8,096 bases of DNA from positions 1 to 8,096 of the forward strand of contig JABFST010000331.1 of the NCBI GenBank assembly GCA_013140465.1, written 5' to 3'. Origin of the DNA: Methylococcaceae bacterium (GTDB taxonomy: Bacteria; Pseudomonadota; Gammaproteobacteria; Methylococcales; Methylomonadaceae). Each line of letters starts with the position of its first letter. Positions within the stretch are counted from its first letter, which is position 1. Shown here piece by piece: positions 1 through 6,683 of the stretch. Both the position numbers and the translations under genes were made by a program. The notes beneath the pieces are model-generated. The model saw only the letters and a program-made list of their open reading frames with translations, was not told the origin of the DNA and ran no database searches.

Positions 1-896
1 CTGATGTCGGGGTTGTGGACAATCAGCTCGGCATCAAAATGTTGTCTAACGCCCAAACCATCACAACTGCTGCACGCGCCTTTAGGGTTGTTGAAGGAAA
101 AAATGCGCGGTTCCAATTCCGTAATGCTGTAGCCACAATGCGGACACGCATAACGTTCCGAAAACAGCAGTTCGTTGCTGGCATCCAAACACACTGCCAT
201 TGCAATGCCGTTGCCTATGCGCAACGCGGTTTCCAAGGATTCCGCCAAGCGCAGGGCCAGATCGTCACGCACTTTAAAGCGGTCTACGACCACATCGATG
301 CTGTGTTTTTTCTTGGCGTCCAGTGCCGGGGCTTCGTCCAAATCACAGACCACGCCATCTATACGCGCACGGATAAAGCCTTGGGCGCGTAAATCGTCCA
401 GCAATTGGCTGTGTTCGCCTTTGCGGTCATTAACCACGGGCGCCAGCAACATCCAGCGTTGGTCTTGAGTTTGCAACAAAATCTGATCGACCATTTGGCT
501 GACGGTTTGCGCCGCTAAGGACACTTTATGTTCGGGGCAACACGGAATGCCCGCACGCGCATACAGCAAACGCAAATAATCGTAGATTTCGGTGATGGTG
601 CCGACGGTGGAGCGGGGATTGTGGGAGGTGGATTTTTGTTCAATGGAAATGGCGGGAGACAAGCCTTCGATATGATCGACATCCGGCTTTTCCATGATAG
701 CCAAAAATTGCCGCGCATACGCAGAAAGCGATTCTACATAACGCCGTTGGCCTTCGGCATAAATGGTGTCAAAAGCCAGTGACGATTTACCCGAACCCGA
801 TAAGCCAGTAATGACAATCAGCTGGTCTCTAGGCAAGTCTATATCAATATTTTTTAGGTTGTGCGTTCTTGCGCCGCGTATGCTAATCGTGTCCAT
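1..896 (-). CDS. uvrA: UvrA, excinuclease ABC subunit A (N-terminal ~298 residues, cut by window edge)
   Basis: UvrA is the ATP-dependent DNA damage sensor of UvrABC nucleotide excision repair and acts on DNA in the cytoplasm. Reading the minus strand from the ATG at 896-894 gives an unbroken frame to the window edge, beginning [20 protein letters not shown]. The first Walker A motif GLSGSGKS is at residues 31-38, with the lysine at 37, as in E. coli UvrA. It is followed by the family-typical stretches [22 protein letters not shown] (around residues 42-63) and [12 protein letters not shown]. The first zinc-binding module appears as two CxxC pairs, C251/C254 (CPHC) and C275/C278 (CSSC). The family is about 940 residues, so roughly a third is present; nothing is broken. 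It reads away from the nif genes and is not functionally tied to them. A possible sigma-70 promoter lies upstream; no CTGT-N8-ACAG LexA box was seen. Confidence 0.97.
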   Translation of the reverse strand, partial: MDTISIRGARTHNLKNIDIDLPRDQLIVITGLSGSGKSSLAFDTIYAEGQRRYVESLSAYARQFLAIMEKPDVDHIEGLSPAISIEQKSTSHNPRSTVGTITEIYDYLRLLYARAGIPCCPEHKVSLAAQTVSQMVDQILLQTQDQRWMLLAPVVNDRKGEHSQLLDDLRAQGFIRARIDGVVCDLDEAPALDAKKKHSIDVVVDRFKVRDDLALRLAESLETALRIGNGIAMAVCLDASNELLFSERYACPHCGYSITELEPRIFSFNNPKGACSSCDGLGVRQHFDAELIVHNPDI

Positions 897-922
897 CAAG
901 TCATTCCGGGAATTGAAACAGA

Positions 923-951
923 CTTATAATATACGTTCAAAGCACGGGCAA
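923..951 (-). promoter_or_regulatory. possible sigma-70 promoter of uvrA
   Basis: On the minus strand, TTGCCC (951-946) and TATAAG (928-923) are separated by 17 bases and lie 27 bases upstream of the uvrA ATG. Both hexamers match the sigma-70 consensus partially (4 of 6 at -35, 5 of 6 at -10). The placement suits a short leader. This is inference from motif and position only. Confidence 0.4.
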
Positions 952-1045
952 TACAAACCCCACCGCGTAGTTCGGATGAACGGCGTGTAGGCTGATACAG
1001 CGTAGTTGGCGAGTTCCTAACCCGACATTAACCCCCCTCACCCAA

Positions 1046-1066
1046 CCCTCTCCCTGAGGGAGAGGG
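1046..1066. repeat. 21-nt perfect palindrome (REP-like hairpin)
   Basis: CCCTCTCCCT (1046-1055) and AGGGAGAGGG (1057-1066) are exact reverse complements around a single G, giving a stable 9-10 bp hairpin. The flank on the left (CCCCCCTCACCCAA) is C-rich. Similar CCCTCTCCC/GGGAGAGGG palindromes are widespread intergenic repeats in gammaproteobacteria. It lies downstream of the small minus-strand nifZ-like gene and upstream of uvrA, so it could slow or end transcription, but no T tract follows it on the minus strand, so it is not a canonical terminator. Confidence 0.6.
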
Positions 1067-1102
1067 CCATTTCTGGATTTATCAGCTTCGGACGCTATAC
1101 CC

Positions 1103-1366
1103 TCAGTTGACCAATCGGGGTTCCACCATCAAATCCTCTAGCCAACAACCGACCGGATTGCCCAAATTTAACGCCTTATCTTCAAAGCGCACCAAAAACA
1201 CGCTGCGTGTCGGTTCTTCTTCAATATGCCCAATCAGGGTAATCACGCCCCGCGCACCCGCTTCCGCCAAGATGTCACCTTCTTCCCCGTTAGGTATCGA
1301 ACCATCATCAACAATGGTTTTGGCGGCATAGACCACATCACCTATATCCAAATCTTCTACGTTCAT
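1103..1366 (-). CDS. small single-domain NifZ-family protein
   Basis: This 87-residue protein reads as one NifZ domain. Aligned by eye with the NifZ at the right end of the window it shares the pattern G-(D/E)-x-V near residues 9-12, I-x-x-DG-x-x-P at 18-25, G-x-x-(L) at 30-33, G-x-x-G at 37-40, G at 46, VF-x-V-x-F at 56-61 and a closing VGC-x-x-E-(D/E)-L at 72-79. NifZ proteins assist maturation of the nitrogenase MoFe protein P-clusters; whether a one-domain form does so is inference. The start at 1366 is supported by AGGGGAT (1378-1372 read on the minus strand) six bases upstream. It is transcribed away from the iscA-nifUSV operon and shares its 232-base upstream region. It is acidic and soluble, with no signal peptide. 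It could instead be a distant paralogue with another role. Confidence 0.75.
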   Translation of the reverse strand: MNVEDLDIGDVVYAAKTIVDDGSIPNGEEGDILAEAGARGVITLIGHIEEEPTRSVFLVRFEDKALNLGNPVGCWLEDLMVEPRLVN

Positions 1367-1416
1367 CGCCTATCCCCTATTTAAAGTTAAAGTTCATCAA
1401 ACTGCGTTCAACCGAT

Positions 1417-1432
1417 TGTCGTAAACCTGACA
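1417..1432. promoter_or_regulatory. NifA upstream activator sequence (TGT-N10-ACA)
   Basis: TGTCGTAAACCTGACA fits the NifA binding consensus TGT-N10-ACA exactly. Its centre lies about 140 bases upstream of the start point predicted from the sigma-54 promoter at 1538-1553, within the usual range for NifA enhancers. A degenerate second half is possible at 1447-1460, where TGT and GTAAACCTG recur 31 bases away but with the wrong spacing and no ACA. Confidence 0.75.
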
Positions 1433-1537
1433 TTGTGAGCCGTTTATGTGGGTAAACCTGTTGCCTTAATGTCGCGTCATGCTAGTGCCAGATTGTGTAA
1501 GCATTGTGAATCAAGCGATTAGCAAAAATAAAACTTA

Positions 1538-1553
1538 TGGCATACAGGTTGCT
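1538..1553 (+). promoter_or_regulatory. sigma-54 (RpoN) -24/-12 promoter of the iscA-nifUSV operon
   Basis: TGGCATACAGGTTGCT matches TGGCAC-N5-TTGCW with a single mismatch (T for the last C of the -24 block). The invariant GG is at 1539-1540 and the invariant GC at 1551-1552, with exactly ten bases between. Transcription would start near 1563-1565, leaving a leader of about 35 bases before the iscA ATG at 1599. Together with the NifA site upstream this shows that the operon is under RpoN/NifA control, as nif operons are in proteobacteria. Confidence 0.88.
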
Positions 1554-1598
1554 ATAACTATTAACAAGAACGATGCCACACTTTTTAGGAGCAAAACC

Positions 1599-1952
1599 AT
1601 GATTACCTTAACCGAACAAGCCATCAGTGCAGTAGGCCGATTTATCGCCAGTTCAGCAACGCCAGATGCGGGTTTACGCATAGAAGTGACCGATGGTGGC
1701 TGTTCCGGCTATCAGTACGGACTGCGGCTGGATGCCGAACCCAGTGCCGAAGACACGGTGATCGCCTGTGGCGAAGTACAGGTCTATATCGACCCTGCCA
1801 GTATGCCCATGTTAGATGGCATGTCGATAGATTTTCTCGATAGCTTGGAAGGATCGGGCTTTAAATTCACCAACCCCAATGCCGCCAAAAGCTGCGCTTG
1901 TGGGTCGTCATTCAACACCAGCACCGAAGGGTCGGGCAAACCGTGTTCTTAA
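1599..1952 (+). CDS. iscAnif: nif-associated IscA/HesB-type Fe-S carrier protein
   Basis: This is a 117-residue A-type Fe-S carrier that binds Fe or a cluster and helps load NifU products onto targets. The three family cysteines are present: C35 in GGCSGYQYGL, and C99 and C101 in the SCACGSSF tail motif. C57 and a terminal C116 are extra. An upstream in-frame ATG at 1479 would precede the sigma-54 promoter, so the start chosen is 1599, which has AGGAG (1587-1591) seven bases before it and gives the normal family N-terminus. Being first in the operon directly before nifU is the arrangement in Azotobacter vinelandii and supports the nif-specific assignment over housekeeping IscA or ErpA. The tail after the CxCG motif (SSFNTSTEGSGKPCS) is somewhat longer than in housekeeping IscA. 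Confidence 0.93.
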   Translation: MITLTEQAISAVGRFIASSATPDAGLRIEVTDGGCSGYQYGLRLDAEPSAEDTVIACGEVQVYIDPASMPMLDGMSIDFLDSLEGSGFKFTNPNAAKSCACGSSFNTSTEGSGKPCS

Positions 1953-2001
1953 CACGCCCCTAACATCGACAACGTGAATCTAGCTATCCGAGGATAAAGC
2001 C

Positions 2002-2907
2002 ATGTGGGACTATTCAGACAAAGTAAAAGAACATTTTTTCAACCCCAAAAATGCGGGTGCGGTCGCCGATGCCAATGCCACGGGCGAAGTCGGTTCCATC
2101 AGTTGCGGCGATGCCTTGCGCCTGACCTTAAAAGTCGATGACGACACCGAAGTGATTTTAGAAGCGGGTTTCCAAACCTTTGGCTGCGGCTCTGCGATTG
2201 CCTCGTCTTCGGTGCTAACCGAAATCATTAAAGGCATGACCTTGGACGAAGCCTTAAAAGTCACCAACCAAGATATAGCCGAACAGTTGGAAGGCTTACC
2301 GCCTGAAAAAATGCACTGTTCCGTGATGGGCCGCGAAGCCTTACAAGCCGCCATCGCCAATTATCGTGGCGAAGTGTGGAAAGACGACCATGAAGAAGGT
2401 GCGCTGGTGTGCAAATGCTTTGCGATTGATGCAGTGATGATTGAAGAAATGGTCTGGGCCAACAAACTGCGCACCGTAGAAGACGTGACCAACTTTACCA
2501 AAGCGGGCGGCGGTTGTGCGGCTTGCCATGAAGACATTGAAGCGATTTTGGAAAAAGTGTTGGCGGAAAAAGGCGAAAAATTTGACCCTGCCGCCGCTCC
2601 AGTCGCCAAACCCGAACCTATCGCCGCCGTTAAAGCCCCGCTGACCAATTTGCAACGCATCAAAAAAATTGAACAAGTGCTGGAATCGTTGCGCCCTAGC
2701 CTGATGGCGGACGGTGGCGACGTGGAATTGGTGGAAGTTATCGGCAACACCGCCTATGTCAATATGACCGGCGCGTGCAGCGGCTGCCAAATGGCGGCGA
2801 TGACCATCGCGGGTATCCAACAACGGCTGATGGAAATCATGGGCGAATTTATTAAAGTGGTGCCCGCCACCGAAATGGCGAAACTGCATAACATCGAGGT
2901 GGCGTGA
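2002..2907 (+). CDS. nifU: NifU, modular Fe-S cluster assembly scaffold
   Basis: NifU is the scaffold on which Fe-S clusters for the nitrogenase Fe and MoFe proteins are built, with sulfur from NifS. All three modules are visible in 301 residues. The IscU-like N-terminal domain (1-125) has C35 with D37, C62 and C106. The central BFD-like [2Fe-2S] domain (about 133-190) has C137, C139, C172 and C175. After an Ala/Pro-rich linker (about 195-212) comes the C-terminal Nfu domain (214-301) with the CSGC pair C259/C262. The first seven cysteine positions are those of A. vinelandii NifU; the last pair comes 13 residues earlier because the linker is shorter. GAGGA (1990-1994) lies seven bases before the ATG. 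The stop overlaps the nifS start in TGATG, so the two are translationally coupled. Confidence 0.98.
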   Translation: MWDYSDKVKEHFFNPKNAGAVADANATGEVGSISCGDALRLTLKVDDDTEVILEAGFQTFGCGSAIASSSVLTEIIKGMTLDEALKVTNQDIAEQLEGLPPEKMHCSVMGREALQAAIANYRGEVWKDDHEEGALVCKCFAIDAVMIEEMVWANKLRTVEDVTNFTKAGGGCAACHEDIEAILEKVLAEKGEKFDPAAAPVAKPEPIAAVKAPLTNLQRIKKIEQVLESLRPSLMADGGDVELVEVIGNTAYVNMTGACSGCQMAAMTIAGIQQRLMEIMGEFIKVVPATEMAKLHNIEVA

Positions 2908-4115
2908 TGAAAGACATCTACTTGGACAACAACGCCACCACCAAAGTCGATCCGGCGGTAGTGGATGTGATGATCCCGTATTTTCTTGAGCAATACGGCA
3001 ACCCCTCGTCTATCCACCGTTTTGCCGAAGGCGTGGCACGCGGCTTAAAACAGGCGCGCCAACAAGTGCAAGCCTTGATCGGTTGTGAACATGATTCGGA
3101 AATCATTTTCACTTCCTGCGGCACAGAATCCAACTCCACCGCGATTTTGTCCGCCATCAAAGCCCAGCCCAATAAAAAGGAAATCATCACCACCGTGGTC
3201 GAGCATCCTGCCATCCTCAACCTATGCGAATATCTGGAAAAAGAAGGCTACACCATCCACCGGATGCCTGTGGACAAGGCTGGACGCTTAAACCTGGACG
3301 CGTACCAAAAGCTGCTCTCTGATGAAGTGGCAATCGTTTCGGTGATGTGGGCCAACAACGAAACCGGGACTATTTTCCCCGTTGCCAAAATGGCGGAAAT
3401 GGCGAACGCAGCGGGGGTTATGTTCCACACCGATGCTGTGCAAGCGGTCGGCAAAATCCCAATGATGCTGCAAGACACCAAAATCGACATGCTGTCCTTG
3501 TCCGGCCACAAGCTGCACGCACCTAAAGGCGTAGGCGTATTGTACTTACGGCGCGGCACGCGTTACCGCCCGTTATTGCGCGGCGGGCATCAAGAACGCG
3601 GTCGTCGTGCGGGTACAGAAAACACCGCTTCGATAGTCGGCTTGGGCAAAGCCTGTGAATTGGCACTCAATTTTATCGAATACGAAAACACCAACGTCAA
3701 AGCCATGCGCGACCGTTTGGAACAAGGCATAACCGCACAAATCCCGCACTGCTTTATTACTGGGGATATGTACAACCGCTTGCCCAACACGACTGACATT
3801 GCCTTTGAATATATTGAAGGTGAATCGATTTTAATGCTGCTGAATAAGGCCGGGATTGCCGCGTCCAGCGGTTCGGCCTGTACCTCGGGTTCGTTGGAGC
3901 CTTCGCATGTGATGCGGGCTATGGACATACCCTATACGGCTGCGCACGGCACGATACGGTTTTCCTTATCGCGCTACAACTCAATGGCAGAAGTCGAAGA
4001 AGTCATTAAGGTGATGCCGGAAATCGTCGCCCGCTTACGCAAACTGTCACCGTATTGGGATGGCGACGGCCCAGTGACCAATCCAGAACAAGCGTTTGCA
4101 CCCACTTACGCGTAA
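2907..4115 (+). CDS. nifS: NifS, cysteine desulfurase
   Basis: NifS is a pyridoxal-phosphate enzyme that converts L-cysteine to alanine, passing the sulfur as persulfide to NifU. The protein is 402 residues, the family's normal length. The PLP lysine is K202 in SGHKLHAPKG and the catalytic cysteine is C325 in SSGSACTSGSLEP; both numbers are those of A. vinelandii NifS. H100 in TTVVEHPA and the RRAGTEN segment (233-239) are also conserved. A GTG at 2904 is in frame, but the ATG at 2907 is preferred because GAGGT (2896-2900) sits six bases before it and it overlaps the nifU TGA. The C-terminus SPYWDGDGPVTNPEQAFAP is characteristic of the NifS rather than the IscS type. Confidence 0.98.
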   Translation: MKDIYLDNNATTKVDPAVVDVMIPYFLEQYGNPSSIHRFAEGVARGLKQARQQVQALIGCEHDSEIIFTSCGTESNSTAILSAIKAQPNKKEIITTVVEHPAILNLCEYLEKEGYTIHRMPVDKAGRLNLDAYQKLLSDEVAIVSVMWANNETGTIFPVAKMAEMANAAGVMFHTDAVQAVGKIPMMLQDTKIDMLSLSGHKLHAPKGVGVLYLRRGTRYRPLLRGGHQERGRRAGTENTASIVGLGKACELALNFIEYENTNVKAMRDRLEQGITAQIPHCFITGDMYNRLPNTTDIAFEYIEGESILMLLNKAGIAASSGSACTSGSLEPSHVMRAMDIPYTAAHGTIRFSLSRYNSMAEVEEVIKVMPEIVARLRKLSPYWDGDGPVTNPEQAFAPTYA

Positions 4116-4147
4116 TCGGCGCACCAACCCCACACCCTAGGTGAGTT

Positions 4148-5272
4148 ATGAACCCGCAAAACCGCACCATCATCATCGACGACACCACGCTCAGGGATGG
4201 CGAACAATCGGCTGGGGTCGCGTTTTCATTGCCTGAAAAACTGGCGATTGCCAGCCAATTGGCGGGCTTGGGTGTACCCGAATTGGAAATCGGCATACCC
4301 GCGATGGGTGCGGTGGAACGTGAGGAAATCCGCGCCATTGCCAGTTTGGGTTTGCCCTGTTCGTTGCTGGTGTGGGCAAGGATGCGCTCGGATGATGTGC
4401 GGCAATGCCTGAACTTAAACGTGGACAAAGTGGATTTGTCTATTTCCGCCTCTGACCAACACATCCAACACAAGCTTAAACAAAGCCGCGCGTGGGTGTT
4501 AGAAACCATCCACCGCTGTGTATCAGAGGCCAGAAATCTCGGACTGGAAGTGTGTGTGGGGATGGAAGATGCCTCGCGCGCCGACATGAGCTTTTTGCTG
4601 CATATCGCCGAAGCCGCCCAACAGGCGGGGGCAAGCCGTATACGGTTTGCCGACACCGTCGGCATCATGGAACCGTTTGGGGTGTTTGACAGCATTAAAC
4701 AACTGCGCGCCGCGACCGATTTAGCTATTGAAATGCACGCCCATGACGATTTGGGCTTAGCCACCGCCAATACCTTGGCAGCAGCCCTAGCAGGGGCAAC
4801 CCATGTCAACACCACCGTCAACGGTTTAGGCGAACGCGCGGGCAATGCCGCGTTAGAAGAAGTGGTGCTGGGTTTAACGCAATTGTACGGCTTTGCTACG
4901 GGCGTTTCCCTGCAAGCGTTTCCGGCCTTGTCCGAACAAGTAGCCAGCGCCTCTGGCGAAGCCATCGGCAGCCGCAAAAGCCTGATAGGTAAAAACGTGT
5001 TCAGCCACGAAGCGGGCATCCATGTCGATGGCTTGCTGAAAGACCCACACAATTACCAAGGCGTCGATCCGGCCTTAGTCGGGCGCAGCCACCAGTTAAT
5101 CTTAGGCAAACATTCGGGTACGCAAGGCGTGATTTACGCCTACCAACAACTAGGCATAGCCGTCACCCGCCGCCAAGCGCAAACCTTATTGGCAAAAGTC
5201 CGGCAGTTTGTGAGTGCGACTAAACAAACACCTAAAGCGGAAGATTTGAATTTGTTTCATCAGAGTTTGTAG
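4148..5272 (+). CDS. nifV: NifV, homocitrate synthase
   Basis: NifV condenses acetyl-CoA with 2-oxoglutarate to homocitrate, the organic ligand of FeMo-co. The 374-residue protein has the HMGL-like/alpha-IPMS catalytic barrel: DTTLRDGEQ at 12-20, metal ligands D12 and the HxH pair H197/H199 in MHAHDDLGLA, and NGLGERAGNAALEE at 225-238. A second subdomain carries NVFSHEAGIHVDG (283-295) and LGKHSG (319-324). It ends without the long leucine-regulatory domain of LeuA, as expected for NifV. It follows nifS after 32 bases, with AGGTG (4139-4143) four bases before the ATG. A housekeeping isopropylmalate or lysine-pathway homocitrate synthase is unlikely in this context. Confidence 0.96.
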   Translation: MNPQNRTIIIDDTTLRDGEQSAGVAFSLPEKLAIASQLAGLGVPELEIGIPAMGAVEREEIRAIASLGLPCSLLVWARMRSDDVRQCLNLNVDKVDLSISASDQHIQHKLKQSRAWVLETIHRCVSEARNLGLEVCVGMEDASRADMSFLLHIAEAAQQAGASRIRFADTVGIMEPFGVFDSIKQLRAATDLAIEMHAHDDLGLATANTLAAALAGATHVNTTVNGLGERAGNAALEEVVLGLTQLYGFATGVSLQAFPALSEQVASASGEAIGSRKSLIGKNVFSHEAGIHVDGLLKDPHNYQGVDPALVGRSHQLILGKHSGTQGVIYAYQQLGIAVTRRQAQTLLAKVRQFVSATKQTPKAEDLNLFHQSL

Positions 5273-5286
5273 TTTTTACCCTATTT

Positions 5287-5331
5287 CATAGTTCCCACGC
5301 GTAGTGTTCATAGCTCCCACGCGTAACGTTT
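5287..5331. repeat. two tandem 22-23 nt half-units of the palindromic element
   Basis: CATAGTTCCCACGCGTAGTGTT (5287-5308) is followed directly by CATAGCTCCCACGCGTAACGTTT (5309-5331), and then by the full element A, which begins with the same CATAGTTCCCACGC. A third such 22-nt unit stands at 5476-5497, directly before element B. They look like left-end fragments that have been duplicated. Confidence 0.7.
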
Positions 5332-5462
5332 CATAGTTCCCACGCTCCGCGTGGGAATTCATCCCGCAACGCTCCAGCGTTGCGGGGCAACTGCCGCCAC
5401 CGCCAACAAGAAGACGCTGGAGCGTCTACGGCGGCATTCCCACGCAGAGCGTGGGAACGATA
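5332..5462. repeat. palindromic intergenic element, copy A (four hairpins)
   Basis: The element begins CATAGTTCCCACGC and ends GCGTGGGAACGATA. It contains four successive inverted repeats: TTCCCACGC/GCGTGGGAA with loop TCC (5337-5357); TCCCGCAACGCT/AGCGTTGCGGGG with a CC centre (5362-5387, outer pair T.G); AGACGCT/AGCGTCT with a GG centre (5412-5427); and TTCCCACGC/GCGTGGGAA with loop AGA (5437-5457). The cores of the second and third hairpins are complementary to each other, and so are the outer hairpins, so the whole unit can also fold as one long stem. This is a REP/MITE-like non-coding element with no transposase in the window. Confidence 0.85.
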
Positions 5463-5497
5463 AGTCATTGTTTTTCATAGTTCCCGCGCGTGGCGTT

Positions 5498-5629
5498 CAT
5501 AGTTCCCACGCTCCGCGTGGGAATTCACCCCGCAACGCTCCAGCGTTGCGGGGCAACTGTCGCCACCGTCAAACAAGAAGACGCTGGAGCGTCTGCGGCG
5601 GCATTCCCACGCAGAGCGTGGGAACGATA
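5498..5629. repeat. palindromic intergenic element, copy B (four hairpins)
   Basis: This repeats copy A in direct orientation, starting 166 bases later, and differs by four substitutions and one extra A. The hairpins lie at 5503-5523, 5528-5553, around 5579-5594 and 5603-5624. In the second stem the outer pair is C-G, where copy A has T.G. The right flank GATAAGTCATTGTTTTTCATAGTTCC is shared with copy A, showing a tandem duplication that includes flanking sequence. A decayed hairpin (CCACGC/GCGTGG, 5650-5664) follows. Confidence 0.85.
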
Positions 5630-5732
5630 AGTCATTGTTTTTCATAGTTCCACGCAGAGCGTGGCAACGATACCCAATACAACGCTACACCCTAGAAAAC
5701 CCGATCGACTAACCCATTAGAGGACATTCACC

Positions 5733-5876
5733 ATGAACGACATCAACGAATTGAGTGGCTATGAACCCGAAACCGAAATGGATACCGTACCCGATCAAGA
5801 CGACCGCTACCCCGGCTCTTTTTTTCGGATACCCAAACCCTTAGTCTTAGGCGAAACGGGCTGGCAGTTAAGCTGA
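5733..5876 (+). CDS. 47-aa acidic protein of unknown function in the nif operon
   Basis: I do not recognise this protein. The reading frame starts MNDINELSGYEPETEMDTVP and ends LVLGETGWQLS. The ATG at 5733 has AGAGGA (5719-5724) eight bases upstream, a good ribosome-binding site. The first 25 residues are rich in Asp and Glu and probably flexible. The second half has a compact aromatic and proline motif, YPGSFFRIPKP (26-36). There is no cysteine, no membrane segment and no signal peptide. It ends 27 bases before the cysE ATG, so it is likely co-transcribed with cysE. The codon choice resembles its neighbours. The chance that it is a spurious frame is reduced by the strong ribosome-binding site and spacing, but it is too short to be sure. 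Confidence 0.6.
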   Translation: MNDINELSGYEPETEMDTVPDQDDRYPGSFFRIPKPLVLGETGWQLS

Positions 5877-5903
5877 CCGCGCCAGTTGTCACAGGAATTC
5901 ATC

Positions 5904-6683
5904 ATGGCTAGCCTACTATCCAATACCGCAAGCACGCCCACAGAACGCCCGCAAGGTCTGTTGGCGCAATGGCACGAAGACGTGTACTGCGTGTTTGGGC
6001 GCGATCCGGCGGCGCGGAGTGTGTGGGAAATCTTACTGACTTATTCGGGTGTCCATGCGGTGTTGATGCACCGCATCAGCAACCGTTTATGGTTGGCGAA
6101 TTGGAAATTGCCGGCCCGGCTGTTGTCTGCCGTCAGCAAAATGTTCACCCAAGTGGAAATCCACCCGGGTGCCACCATAGGCCGCCGTTTGTTTATCGAC
6201 CATGCCTTAGGTGTGGTGATTGGTGAAACCACCGAGATCGGCAATGATGTCACTTTATACCACGGCGTGACTTTGGGCGGCACGACTTGGAACCCTGAAA
6301 AACGCCATCCCACCTTGGGCAATAACGTCTTGGTCGGGTCGGGGGCAAAAATTTTGGGTGCGATTACCTTGGGCAATAATGTCCGTGTCGGCGCTAATTC
6401 TGTGGTTGTTAAAGATGTGCCGCCATGCTGCACGGTGGTAGGCATTCCCGGGCGGATCATCCAAACCAAAGGCACTAAAATCCAAAACCGTCATGGTATT
6501 GATTTGGACCACCACCTGATCCCCGATCCGGTCGGCAAAGCCATCGCTTGTTTGATGGAGCGTATTGACGAGTTGGAAGCCAAACTCGCCAAGCCCGAAC
6601 TGCCGATAGAAAAAGACGATTGTAGCCAATGTGCCGCGCAAGACGTGTGCGGCACCGACACCGAACTGCGGGGGCATGGTTGA
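5904..6683 (+). CDS. cysE: CysE-type serine O-acetyltransferase, nif-associated
   Basis: CysE acetylates L-serine with acetyl-CoA to O-acetylserine, the cysteine precursor; in nif clusters it feeds cysteine to NifS. The 259-residue protein has a helical N-terminal part (about 20-80) and a left-handed beta-helix of hexapeptide repeats (about 84-185) with [26 protein letters not shown] and a closing VVGIPGRII. The catalytic histidine is H100. Its partner, Asp143 in E. coli, is E85 here, as in Bacillus-type short enzymes. Beyond about residue 190 is a tail ending in a helical segment and a cysteine cluster, C240-x2-C243-x5-C249, which is unusual. An in-frame TTG lies at 5886, but the ATG at 5904 with AGGA (5893-5896) seven bases before it is preferred. 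The TGA overlaps the next ORF. Confidence 0.94.
   Translation: MASLLSNTASTPTERPQGLLAQWHEDVYCVFGRDPAARSVWEILLTYSGVHAVLMHRISNRLWLANWKLPARLLSAVSKMFTQVEIHPGATIGRRLFIDHALGVVIGETTEIGNDVTLYHGVTLGGTTWNPEKRHPTLGNNVLVGSGAKILGAITLGNNVRVGANSVVVKDVPPCCTVVGIPGRIIQTKGTKIQNRHGIDLDHHLIPDPVGKAIACLMERIDELEAKLAKPELPIEKDDCSQCAAQDVCGTDTELRGHG

Larger units (their letters stand above)
897..1102. other. intergenic spacer between uvrA and the nifZ-like gene
   Basis: This 206-base spacer holds the putative uvrA promoter and the REP-like palindrome. I see no ORF with a ribosome-binding site and no RNA gene in the rest. The octamer GCGTAGTT occurs twice (965-972 and 1000-1007), which may be the remains of a degenerate repeat, but it is too short to interpret. 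Confidence 0.5.
1367..1598. promoter_or_regulatory. divergent regulatory region between the nifZ-like gene and iscA-nif
   Basis: These 232 bases separate two divergent genes. Only the rightward side carries a complete sigma-54 promoter with a NifA site. On the leftward side a perfect -24 half (TGGCAC, 1490-1485 on the minus strand) is present, but the -12 half reads TGAC instead of TTGC, so the promoter of the nifZ-like gene is uncertain. The nonamer GTAAACCTG occurs at 1421-1429 (inside the NifA site) and at 1452-1460, 31 bases apart, which is close to three helical turns. Confidence 0.6.
5273..5732. other. 460-base non-coding stretch built largely of palindromic repeats
   Basis: Between nifV and the next ORF the sequence is mostly hairpin-forming repeat (two full elements plus half-units, listed separately). 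An open frame runs through the repeats at 5351-5647, but it only reads the repeated units and is not credible. I found no sigma-54 motif in 5640-5732. That part holds a degenerate hairpin (5650-5664), some 50 unremarkable bases and the ribosome-binding site of the 47-aa ORF. Downstream genes are therefore probably read through from the promoter at 1538-1553, unless an unseen promoter exists. Confidence 0.7.

Noticed and set aside
1475..1490. Leftward sigma-54 promoter for the nifZ-like gene (TGGCAC on the minus strand)
   Set aside because: The -24 half is perfect, but the -12 half reads TGAC, lacking the invariant GC at the required spacing. The NifA site would also fall downstream of the start point.
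1479..1598. N-terminal extension of the IscA protein from an upstream ATG at 1479
   Set aside because: This ATG lies upstream of the sigma-54 promoter and its transcription start. The added residues do not match the family, and the ATG at 1599 has a strong ribosome-binding site.
2341..2889. Minus-strand open frame of 182 codons opposite nifU
   Set aside because: It is rich in His, Phe and Gly, as expected for the complement of a conserved gene, and nifU accounts for the region fully.
4006..5052. Long open frame (348 codons) on the minus strand opposite nifV
   Set aside because: nifV is unmistakable on the plus strand. The antisense frame has low-complexity Ser/Ala/Pro composition, no recognisable domain and no convincing ribosome-binding site.
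5351..5647. 98-codon plus-strand frame through the palindromic repeats
   Set aside because: The translated sequence merely repeats because the DNA repeats, it lacks a ribosome-binding site, and a similar peptide arises from copy C.
5287..5670. CRISPR array
   Set aside because: The repeated units are palindromic, abut one another with near-identical inner sequence, and have no unique spacers of regular length. No cas genes are present.
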